DNA of 64,000 bases from Trichobilharzia szidati (Eukaryota; Platyhelminthes; Trematoda; Strigeidida; Schistosomatidae): NCBI GenBank assembly GCA_944472155.2, contig OX235275.1:25136436-25200435 (forward strand), written 5' to 3'. The translations under genes were made by a program, and so were the position numbers. Shown here piece after piece: positions 51,701 through 63,700 of the stretch. Under the pieces are notes generated by a model. That model was not told the DNA's origin and searched no databases. It saw only the letters and a list, made by a program, of their open reading frames with translations. Each line of letters opens with the position of its first letter. Positions within the stretch are counted from its first letter, which is position 1.

Positions 51701-54700
51701 GAGTTGAAGATTCTATTCCGCTTGATTCGAGTCAAATGCCCTGCTCTAACACAGTTACGCTTGCAGTTTAGTAAGGATAAGGCTTTCCAGTATTGCTTGG
51801 ATGTGAGGTTGATTAGAAGGGAAGGGGATTTGTTCATATGGATGTGTCATGAATATAAAAAGTTTTAGCAAGTCTAATGATGGATATGTCCATCGTTGTG
51901 CAGTCTGTTTGAGACAAGTTATTGTCAGGGAAGGTAAGCTGATGATTCTTATATTTCGTAGGACCATTTTTCGCCAGGTCTCGAATGTCCTTAAACCAGA
52001 TTTTGTGTATCTGTAATTACTGGGTTTAAGAAAAACGGCCTGTAAGAGGTACGGCTGCTGGAAATGAAAATAGTTTCGTATCAACAGTTTAGCGGTACCA
52101 GCACTGCAGAGATATCGCGTCATTGAGGAGGAGGTGTCATCATACACGTGGATGAAACTGTCTTATTGAAGAAAAATACAACCATGTTCATGGACGAGCA
52201 AACAATGTTTGTCGACAGAAAAGCAGACAGAAAGTCAACTACTTTAATACCTATTATCACTCGACTTATTAAACAGGCATCTGTAATACACACCAATGAG
52301 TGGAAAGGTTATAACTCCCTGTCATCCCTTGGGTATATTCACCACCGCTGAGTCAACGATTCTAGCGATTTTTTGGATCCTATTACAGAGACACACACCA
52401 GTTCTGTAGAAGCCTTTTGGTGAAGGTTGAAAAACATGATTAGAGCCATTAATGGATCTCATTAGGATGTCATTTATAGTTATTTAGATGAATATATGTA
52501 CAGACTGTGGTGTAACTTTTCAATTTATAGGCATTAAAGGCATTCTATGTAACATTTTTATATAGTTTTTATGCATTTTTTTCCATAAATATATGTATTT
52601 CATACCGAAAAATGCCTCCTTCATGTGATTGGTGCGTTCAAGGTCATTCGTTGATTGTTAGTTATTGGTGCTTAAAGTTTACTTTTCCCGTGCTTCAACT
52701 ATTTCGAGCCAGATGCCTTGATTTCACTCATTTTGCGAAAGAGGTTTGATTAAATCTCGTGTATAGGACTTTAAAAGACTTTCCGAAGGGAGCAGAATGT
52801 TCTGAATTCACTAGATGTTCTGTTACCGAAGTAAATATTCCTTTGCGTTCTATCCCTTTGCCAAGTATGCTGGATCGTGTTCTCGAGAGCATTTTACAAG
52901 CGCACACATGGTACGGACAATATACGCAATTCCACATGAACAAGTGGACTGATATATGCATTTTCAAGTATTGAATTTGTAGGGATTTTCATTATGAGCT
53001 GACATCAGTTGGAGAACTATTGCAAAACCACCAGTGAGTTTCGTCCTAGGTTGAGACTCTTCACAGTATGCACACACCACCACAGGTCGAACCCAGGGCC
53101 TTCTGGTTACAAGACGAGCTATCTCGTGGACCATTAAGCCACTGGGACCTAATTCAGTGGTCAGCCTGTGAATTCTCACTTCTACCAATTCACAACATAG
53201 CCCGACCACTTCACAATGTCTTCTTCTATGAGTAACTGTCCTCACCTTCAACTCGTCGTACACTACTGGTCATGGATTCCCACTAGAACCCCAGGTAAAC
53301 TTCCTGAATAAGGCCAGTCACAAGTGAATTGTATATTTTCTTCCATGAGAAAATGTCACTTGTAGGCTGTCGGTGACAACGTATATTGTTTTCCTGATAG
53401 ATTTTGAAAGCGATTTACAGGAGAATTTCCGCTTCAATATCATCAGCATCTTTTGTGTGGCGGCTTACACCTCTCCTCTATCTACATTATTATGTTTTAT
53501 TATGCAAACATCTTAGCTATTTTGCTGTTACCACACTTTTAATCCTCTATTGCACAAAACAGCATCACTTTTCTCAGGAATTATGATCACAGATATAAAA
53601 AGGGATCCATTTCGTTGACTTCCCCACACATATTCGTGATTCACAAAAAATGGGAATTTCCCAATATGTTTATATAAATATAAATAAATATCAGTAGTAT
53701 ATTAAAATATAACCCAAAAAGTATATGATTTCATCTTTTATTTTCTGTTATTCATTTCAACTTACAAAAGTTCCATTTGTTGATCGAATATCCAATGCCA
53801 ATTCTAGTGGGAGATGTTGTAATTCTGAGGGTAATTTTTTAATTTTTGTCAGTATATATTGCTGAGTTAAATCCCAGGTTTGGCCAGGTTGTAGATTTAA
53901 CTGGAATTGTATATCTAAAATGGATGTTTTTTTTGGGGGGGGGGATAAATAAGAAAAAGGTTTTGGTTATTAGCGAAAATGCTCATTTATAAGATATTTG
54001 TAAGACGATAGAAAGTTCGAGAAAAGAATATTCTGTTTGATAAGTTCACCGTATGGATCTACAATTATATATATATGTATATATGGCTTCGATGCAAAGC
54101 TACCCTACTCACCGTCACAGAACAGACAGTGTATAGAATGGCAGTCAAACCTCAACCTCAACAAATTCATCGACTTCGAAAAGGCCTTCGACACACAGCG
54201 TTGACATAGAAGTAATTTGAAAACATTCAACACTATGTGGTGCATTGCCCAAACCTTTATCGTCCTGATTTAACAGCTGTATGACAATGCCACGTGTCAG
54301 GTGATCCGAAAATGGAATACTCAGTGAGGCGTTTGAAGTGAATACCGGAGTAAAACAAGGCTGCCTAGCTATTATTATCACAGATGATATTCTTAAGAGC
54401 AGTTGACTGGATTGTGTGTCAGGCTGTGGGGAGTGGGAACCGATAAGAAGAATCTAGAAGATCTGGATTTCATGCGTGGATGATTTATGTCTCATGTCAC
54501 ACAAACTCGAAGACTTACAGGCGAAAACCAACAAACTAACTGAAGAAGCAACCAGCGAAGATAGGACTTAAGGTCAACATAGAGAAGACGGAGGTAGGTG
54601 ATAACGATGCCTGAGCAACCAACAACAACAACAACTGCGACGACAACAATCAGCACTGATCACCATCAACTGGAGAGATTTGACAGAGGTCATCACTTCT

Positions 54701-57700
54701 CTCATTTATCTAGCAAGTAAGCACTGTTTCAAAGACAGGCGATCGGAACGGATGAAGATGTTCACACCAGCCAGAGTGGATCGGAAAGACGAGATACGCC
54801 TTCATCAACCTGAAATCAGTTTAGAAATCTTCTGAACCAACTCAGCATAAAGAACAAGATTCGAATTTTCAATACAAGTGTGAAGTCAGTCAGCTCATCT
54901 TTATGGGGCAGAAAAATGGCGAGCGCGTCAGAAAAATCATTTCCAACAGCCTACTACAAACTTTTCTCAACGACTACCCTCTTCGCTGGCTCCATACTCA
55001 AAATCAAATGGCCAGCCGGCCGACCGAAAGGAATTATCACCAAGAAGCTCTGGCAAAAAACCAACCAACAGCCAATTGCTCAGCAAATATGTAGAAGAAA
55101 ATGGAGTCGGATTAGGCACACTCCAGTGAGGAGGCCGTCGAATGACATCACACACCAGTTCATCGCCCAAAAGGAATCAGATTAGGAAACGATGAATTGT
55201 TCATGTTTCGGAGAGTGACATGAAGGAGATCGTATGATGATGAGGAGATGAGAAATTATGGGTAATCATGGGCACAAATAGAGAAGACACCAGAAATCAG
55301 AAGCAAGTGGAGATATGTTGTTGAAACTCTGTGTTCTTTTCGGAACCCAAGGGAATAATAATAATGTAATCATATTAAATATTATGGCTTTGACGCATTT
55401 AACGATGTCCATCCTGAAATAAATTTTACTATCCAGAAAGAGACTGCAGTACATGATTCTTAGACGTCGTTGTGACCAGAAAGGAGGGTGGTATAATAAG
55501 AAGTGTGTGTAGAAAACCTACATCAACTCGTCAGTGTACTCACTGCCTGAAGCCTCCTACCTCTCAAATGCAAACGCAATCAAATAAAGTACTTGGTGCA
55601 CAGAGAATAAGCAACCTGCTCTGATGAATGTCTTAATGAGGAGTTTAATATTATTAAACAGTTACTGAGCGAGAACGGTTACCCAGAGAAATTCGTCGAT
55701 AAGAATATGAATCAGGAGTCATGGCAGGTCATAGTACCAACAGTTCTGATAAACTCCTTGTTCTTGAAAATTTAGTTCCTCGGTGATAACATCACTGAGA
55801 TATTAACATAACACCTAAAGAATACGGCAGCAGTAAGAGTATTTAATGTCACTAAAGTGTGCTGTCTCTTCGAAACCACCCGAATTTCACTCTCTGAGAA
55901 TTAAAGATAAACTATCTTATTCCGCCTCTTCCAGTGCTACTGCTCCTGTGCAGCGAGCAAGTTAGTTACATAGGGTGTATAATTAGGCGTTTTTATCGTC
56001 GAATTTCCCAACACCATCTTGCATAGTGGTTAAGTAAGGTGCAGACAAAGTCCACTCATATTTCTATAATGCTTAATCTCATGGATACAGGATACAAAAT
56101 TGGTCTTCACATAGCGGATTTCAAAGTTACCTACTATATACTTGTAACAACAGAAGACAAGGGCCAGGCAACAGAACGTTTATTAAGGAAAATCAACACA
56201 TATTTATAGATTTTGATGTACATTATTGTAGGTTAATGTTAGTAGAAAATACAGTCTGTTGATTGGTTGTTTCTCACACAAAGGTAACCTTGCATCTCTT
56301 GTGGCTGTGTCAGTTCATCTATATGTTAACTGTATCCGCCTGTCCATCTTGACCTTTGACCTCAATTACTGTCAACCAATTTGGCTAGCAACCATCTGGA
56401 ATATTCTATATATATATATGTATATACTTATATACACATAACTGTAGTGTCGGAAGCGGAAATCATCGAAAAGAATATTCTTTGCTCAAATTTCTATTTT
56501 TCTTCTTCACGTCAATGAATTTTTCTCTCCATATTTTCTTTGTGTTAAATTTATGCTACTTAAAGGCCGATTGAGTAGTATAGTTTTTTATTAGGTGGAA
56601 GATATTTGTAGCGGTGTCGGCATAACCATGCGACTGGATATTCTGTCTGCGATAATTTTCATCCCACGATGTAATTACATCTGATGAATATTTTCCTTTA
56701 AATTTTTCCTCGAACCCTATTCATGCTATGCACATTGACCTTGCTTTGCATACTTGCATGTTCTTGACTGTGAAACACATTGGTCAACATAACTCAGATA
56801 TTTATCTCACTGACTTGCCTTCTTCAAAGCGCTTTTGGACAGCGATTGAATCTGACACCGTGTTGCGACGATGATAATAGCGAATTTGAGTTCGTTCCCA
56901 CTGTTACTTCAACGCTCGATAATATGAGACTGAAGTAACCTTTGTAAGATGGTTGGAGGTGATTAGTGAAAAGCTTTGCACATAGGTTTCGTGCTTATTG
57001 ACTGTCACTCGTCAGCAACGTTTATATATCTACAACCTTAGAAGGAACTATCGACTTCCCTTCTGACATTCAAACGTGGATCACTCTGTTGTACCTGAAG
57101 TCAGAGACTACAGTCGTGACCAGTAGGGTGAAGGAGGTCGGGTGTGAGGACAAATACTCGCCAAAGACATTGGCTAGCAGTTGCGCTATATCGTGAATTG
57201 GCAGAAGTAAGAATTCATGGGCTGGCCATTTGATCGGGTCCCAGTGGTTTAATGGTATGCGAGCTCGCCTTGTAACCAGAAGGTCCTGGGTTCGAACCCC
57301 CTATAGTGGGTGCATACTGATGAGGAGTCCCGAAACTGGGACGAAACAGCTGTCCAGTACTCCTTGGTAGGTTTTCCAATGGTTCTCTAACCAATGTCAG
57401 TTCATGATGAAATCCTGTAACCAAACACATCATTACACTGTTAATCGGGCTCAAGATTGACCTCCTCTGTAGGACTGTAATGGATGCTTTGTTTGGACAC
57501 TAGTCAGTAACTAGTGGAATGTGTCTAGTGATTGGTGTTGACGCATAGCTAGACGGCTAAGTTGTAATGTTTCTGACTTCATCAGTAAGTGACGCAGGCT
57601 TCGAATCTCAGAGGGGGCATTGGATCTGTCAAGACTGCACATAATCATGAAACGTAAGGCCAGTGTCGTCTACCTGACGATTGCCTCCAGTCGTACAGAG

Positions 57701-60700
57701 TGCACTGTGACGGTGTACCAACCAGTTTGATGGTAGTCACACTATGGACTGGAGTGACGTACAACAAGATCAAGGACTAGACGCATGATATTAATATGAC
57801 TAACGATGACGTAATCAAAGTAAAAGTGACCTCTAATTGGTTATCGGCAATAGTTTGAAACTACTTACTACTCTGTCAGTAGTATAAACATACAGTACTG
57901 CTGATGTTATGTTAAGCAGATCACAAACTTGCTTGATAACTTTACTATTGAATAGAAAAATGGGATTTATAGATTCATATATATATGCATATTCACACAG
58001 AAATACTTCATAAAACTAGACTGCCACTTAGCCTTATGCAGATCTGAAGTATGATAGCAGAGTGATGTCAGTTAGGCGAGCTCGTGGACTCTATTCAGCC
58101 CTAGTAGGTTGCCTAGAGTTCTAGTGAGGTGTCATGACTAGTATGGTTGACTAAGTCAGCCATGCTGACAAATACTCACCAGCGATGACATTGGCTGAAT
58201 TGGGTTTCAATGGCTGAAAGTTCCTGGAACCCTGAACCCTGGTGTGGGAGGGGGCATTCTGGCGAAAAGTCTTTAAGCAAAGTTGAAAGAGCTTTCCAGT
58301 ACTTCCTGATGGTTTTCTTCGACAGAGTTTTCTTTAACTGATATCGATCTGGGATCAAAATTTGAAAGGAATCGAATCCCTATAGATTAAATCTTGAAAA
58401 TGTAGAGTCTAATCTGTGCAGTATGGTGTATCATTCACGGCTTCTCCTGCTCTGAAGTCAACCACTTAACAAACTCACACGTACACACATAATAACACTA
58501 GATTTATATACGATGGAGAAGATTTGTAGATCAGGTGGATAATTCTGAAATGGTTGTGTTCTCTGAGCTAGGTGGATAGTTTTAATTTGCGAAGCTTTCA
58601 TTATTACCCTACAAGTCAGCAACATCTCCCTTCAGCGCGCACACACACTCGTGACGAAATCTAAAAGCTCACTTCATCAAACTGAAGTATGCGCTGAAGG
58701 AAGATGTGGCTGACTGGTAGGGCAATAATGAAAGCTTCGCAAATTAAAACTATCCAGCTAGCTCAGAGAATACAACCACATCAAAAACATTCGATTTATC
58801 CGTCTTTTTAATATTTCGTCACCGAGAAAACTGAAGTTCTACCTAAAACACCACTACATTTTCTTACTTCATGGGTTTTCATGAATATTTCTGTTATTTT
58901 TCTAATGCTTTCTTCCACTCTCTCTCTCCCTCCCTGTCTCTCAGTGTCATTTGTATTTCCAAACCCCACCCACAACACCACCACCAAACATTATGCTGTA
59001 ATAGTGTGTTCATATAACTATCTTTCTGGATTATTCGTACACATTTACCATCCCCTTTTTCTAAATCTAACCAACCTTCATTTATCCCTTAATTTTCACA
59101 AATACACATTCTCACAAATGTCATACAAATACTACTACTATTATTAATAATAGTGATAATGACATTTTTACAGAAAAAAAAAGATATCTAACTGTGAACT
59201 GATTACAAAGCCATACATTTCATATTGGAAAGATACTTTTTGACAGAAATAATCAATATTTTTTTCTTAGAATACCAACTTTGTGTTCACCATTGGCTTT
59301 AAAACCAAGCAGACATGCATACCCATGCAAACACATATGCCTATACAAAAGTCATGCTACCATTTTGAACGATTTTTCAAACCTATCTCTCTCCGCTATA
59401 TTTATAAAACCAAGGGAGTACTGAACAGCTGTTTTTCGTCCGCTTTTAGGACTCTTCGTTAGTAAGCATCCATGATCCAATCCATTGGGGATCAAACTGA
59501 GAATCTTTAGATTTCATCTCAAGTAGCTGTGAATGACCAACGAATGTAGTCTTGTTGATGCCTGAAGTTCCCAGGTTCGATGGCAGATGGTGGCTTTATG
59601 TAGGATGAATACTGATGCCGAAGAGTTCTACACTAGGAAGAAATATGGCCTAAGCGGTTGGATGGTCAGCGAGCTTGAAGTCGTCGAAACATGAGAGTCC
59701 TAAGCCTGTTTCGTGATAGTGAGGTGATGCGTACTTTGCTGCTGAAGAGTCTCAAGTTTGGGTGAAAACTGTCTCATAGCTGATCATGTATTGATGTCAG
59801 TTAGACGACCATTGAAGAGAACCACCTCGGAGTACTGTACACCCCGTTTCGTCAGCCCAGTTTAGGACTTTTTGGCAGCAGAATGCACTAATCACACCCC
59901 ACCATGTGAGATAGGACTTAAGACCTTCAGATTCCAGCTCAAGTGACTCTGTAGTCAACCTTGACCAATAATCATGTACAATGGGAAGCTCAATACTAGG
60001 GTGTCAGGGGTATTGACGATGGTAAGGCTATTCGCTTAGTTAGCTTAATAAGCATATGATTGGCTAGTGTCCGAGGAAACAGACTAAAGCATTTCTACTG
60101 TCTTTAATCTCTTCCAGGCTGCGTATAACAGTCAGCCTAACAAGACGATGAGGTGGCAGGAAAATGTTTGACAGCAATATCTGCTACCATAAGATAACGC
60201 TACGTTAATATATTTGACAGTTCAGCAAGAACAAGCTTCCTACTAACAAGATCATTATGTTTTCAAGAAATTAAAGTCTTATCTGTTGTATCATCGCCAT
60301 TATCATTCCCATTATTGTTACTCGTGTCTTGCATTCCAACTGGAACATATAGATCTTCTTCAGCACCACTAGACGGCTCCAAGTTTACTCCACAGGCTTT
60401 CATTTCTTGATCACAACCGTCTCACCGTCAGACGCCAAAAACCCGTCGTTCCTCACCGGGATTCCACTCTAGCGTCTGGAACATGGTGTCACTCATCGGT
60501 CTTCTTAGCTTATGTACGTTCCACCTCTATTTCCTTCGGTACACCTTCAGTCGGCTGTTGGTTGTTTCACTGCCCGACGGGTTTCCTTATCGCTTACCTT
60601 TTCGTCTAGTTTATTTACACAATCCAACCCCTGGATATCCATTTCAATCGCTACCCAGAAACTTCAAAACACTTTTGTAGTCCTAGATTCGTGAAAGGTT

Positions 60701-63700
60701 CCACTCTCAACAGTAGGACAACTGTCAATCACACAATGTTTTTGTACTACAAGGAGGACGGGGGTGGAGGCTTAAGTCTAGAAATAACTGTCGCATCAGA
60801 GTACATTTGAACTTCCTGACTGGCTTGTAGACATGAATATAAAAGATACACAAATGTATTCTTTCAATGTTGATTCTTTGTTTCCTAATGGACCACTGAT
60901 TAAGACTGTTGATATTCTTTGTCAAGTATTGGTTTTTGTAAGGATTTACTTTAGCTTCTTGACACACATAAACTCACTAGTGGAGGGAATAAAATTCACA
61001 TTTGAAACCGAAAATGAACAAGGAGAATTAGCTGTAATGTTAGATTGTAAAATAAAACGAATACAAGAAAGCTAACTACACACTAGTGTTTATGGAAAAC
61101 CAACGCATTTTAATAGATATTTAAACTTTAATTCATCTCATCCGTTAACTGTTAAGGCAGGCTTAGTTAAGTGCTTAACAAACCGAGCAATGGCACTAAG
61201 TAGCACAAAAAAGACCTAAATCATGAAATAAAACAGATAGAAGAGGCGTTGGTGTCAAATAACTATCCTTTAAAATTCATTAGGAAGATTGAAAAAGAAG
61301 AAAGGAAAAATAAAAAGAATTGTGAAACTGGTAATAATAATGTAAACAAGAGAGAATATAAGTCATCTACAGTTATACCATATAAGGAGGGGACATCTGA
61401 GACCCTACGTAGGATAATAAAAAAAGCAGGAATTAGGGTAGCATTAAACCTACAAACTCACTCAGGGACAAGCTCTGTAGGTTGAAGGACCCAGTTGACC
61501 CAAATAGACAAAATTATACAATTTACAAAATACCTTGTAATGACTGTGAGGTCAACCATATGGGTCAGACTAGTAGATCGGGGGTAATCAAATTGTCAGA
61601 ACATAAGAATTTAGCCAAGGTAAGAATGGTTGACCCCAAGATGATAAGTAATTTTAGAGAAAAGCTCAGCAGTTACAATGTATATATTAACACATAACCA
61701 CACAATAGGGTGGGAGAGGGCTAAGATTCTAAAATGTAATCTAAGTAGGTGGAGAGAGAGGTGGTTGATGACTGAATCCTGGTTCATCGGGTGAATCTAC
61801 ACCCAACACATGCAATAGGAATGATTCATCACTTATAGCCGAAATTTGGAAAATATTACTACCAATCAAATCAAGTGAAAAACAATGGAAATATTTGAAA
61901 TGAATTTAATAAGTCGTGTGATCACCTTGATATGATTATGAGCAGTAATAAATTGTGCTCGAAACGTCATCAGTAAACATTACTGTATAACACTGTGAGA
62001 CTTTATCAAAATAAAATTTACCCATAATGGAATTACACTCTACCACAGTGCACAAGTTTTATTCTTATATCAAGGATTTACTTTGATTGGTTGAATGGAG
62101 GATTTCATTACAGAGCTGATATCAGCTAGAGAACCACTGGAAAACCTCCTGGGAGTACTGGACAGCTGTTTCGTCCTAGTTTGGGACTCTTCATCAGTAC
62201 GCCCCCAAAGGGGCTCGAACCCAATACCTTCTTTGTGACTATATATGTCTTCTAGTTGTTCTCCATTCCCTTTTCCTTTAACTTCTAATTTGAAGCTGAG
62301 GATTTTCGACAAGTGGAGGCGTTGCTATAGAGATTTCATCAGGATTCTTCTTGGAGGATGTTCAAATGTCTTATATGGGATACTTGTCCCATAATTTAAT
62401 TGTTAAAGTGCCTTTCTATAGGAGATTTTTAGATAATATTACTTTGATGTGTGATGATCATGAGGATGTGAGTCGTCTACTGGGGAGACTTAACTCCATA
62501 CAGAATCACATAATTCTCACATGCGAGGAAGAAATTCGCAACTAGCAACTTGTGGTCAATTTATAGAAAGCCTACTTGGACAAGGCAATACTTAAATTTT
62601 GTCCACTCCAGTATAAGACAGGCTTGGTGAAATGTCTACTCAAGAGAGTTCAGCGTATCTATACAGCTGACGTTATACAAAATGAAAATAATACACTGAC
62701 TGGTAGTCATTTCTTGGAAAAGTTTAAAAATTTCTAAACAGGTGTAGAAGTCAGATAGCTAAAATGAACCTACAATCTGTTCTGTCCCTGAGAAAGATGT
62801 TTTCAAATTACCATACAATGAGTAAGTAGGTAGTGGGATTTTGAGGCAGAGATTAAACTTGATCATCCACAAAACATATTATACAGTGCGGCTTGTATTA
62901 TTATTATAATTATATTATTATTGTTCCCTTGGGTTCCTAGTAGAACATAGGGCTTCAACTGCACGTCTCCACTTGTTTCTGTCTTCTACTGTACTTTTCA
63001 CCTGCATCCATGTTATTCCATACTGTTCCAGCTCCTCTTCACACGATCTCCTCCATGTAACCCTTCGACGTCCCACTCACTGCTTCCCTTTCGGGTTCCA
63101 CTCGATCACTGGCCTGACGCGCGATGTCACCCAGCGGCCTCCTCAGCGAGTGAGTGTCCAATCCATCTCCACTTTCTCCTGCATATTTGTTGGACGATTG
63201 GTTCCTGTTTTGTTTGTTCCCATAGTTTCTTGTTTGTGATTCTTTCTGGCCATCTGATCTTCATTAATCATTGAAAATGCCAAAAATGTACTCCGCTGCA
63301 GACCTCAAAAGTGCACAGGTGTCTACATCACATTCCACACTATGTACCAATTTAAATGTGTGTGTGTGGACACCTATACATACATAGAGAAGAGTTATCG
63401 CATTTTATATTCGACGTTGAGACAGCATATTCCGAAGTGGTTAGAAAAACAGATGGACTTTGAAAAATCCACAGACACAGGTGGCAGACTATTTATCTAC
63501 AGCTAAACATTTAGTAGATATGAGTCACAGGACTGATATCAAGATAGCTTTTAAGATTATTTTGACAAACGGGAGCTTATTGAAATACGCTAGGGTGACA
63601 TTTATTCTTACACAACCACTAACTGAAACTGCTGATACAGCTGGCTGACGAGTTTCAAATATAACGAAATGGGTATTATGAATTCCACTGCTTGTCAGCA

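Noticed and set aside
57308..57366. Calling an active hammerhead ribozyme
   Set aside because: Core letters fit, but helix I overlaps the core and helix III lacks a loop. Activity cannot be claimed from sequence.
58881..59147. Secreted or membrane peptide (hydrophobic N-terminus)
   Set aside because: Pyrimidine-rich low-complexity DNA, opposite strand inside an intron, no splice or homology support.
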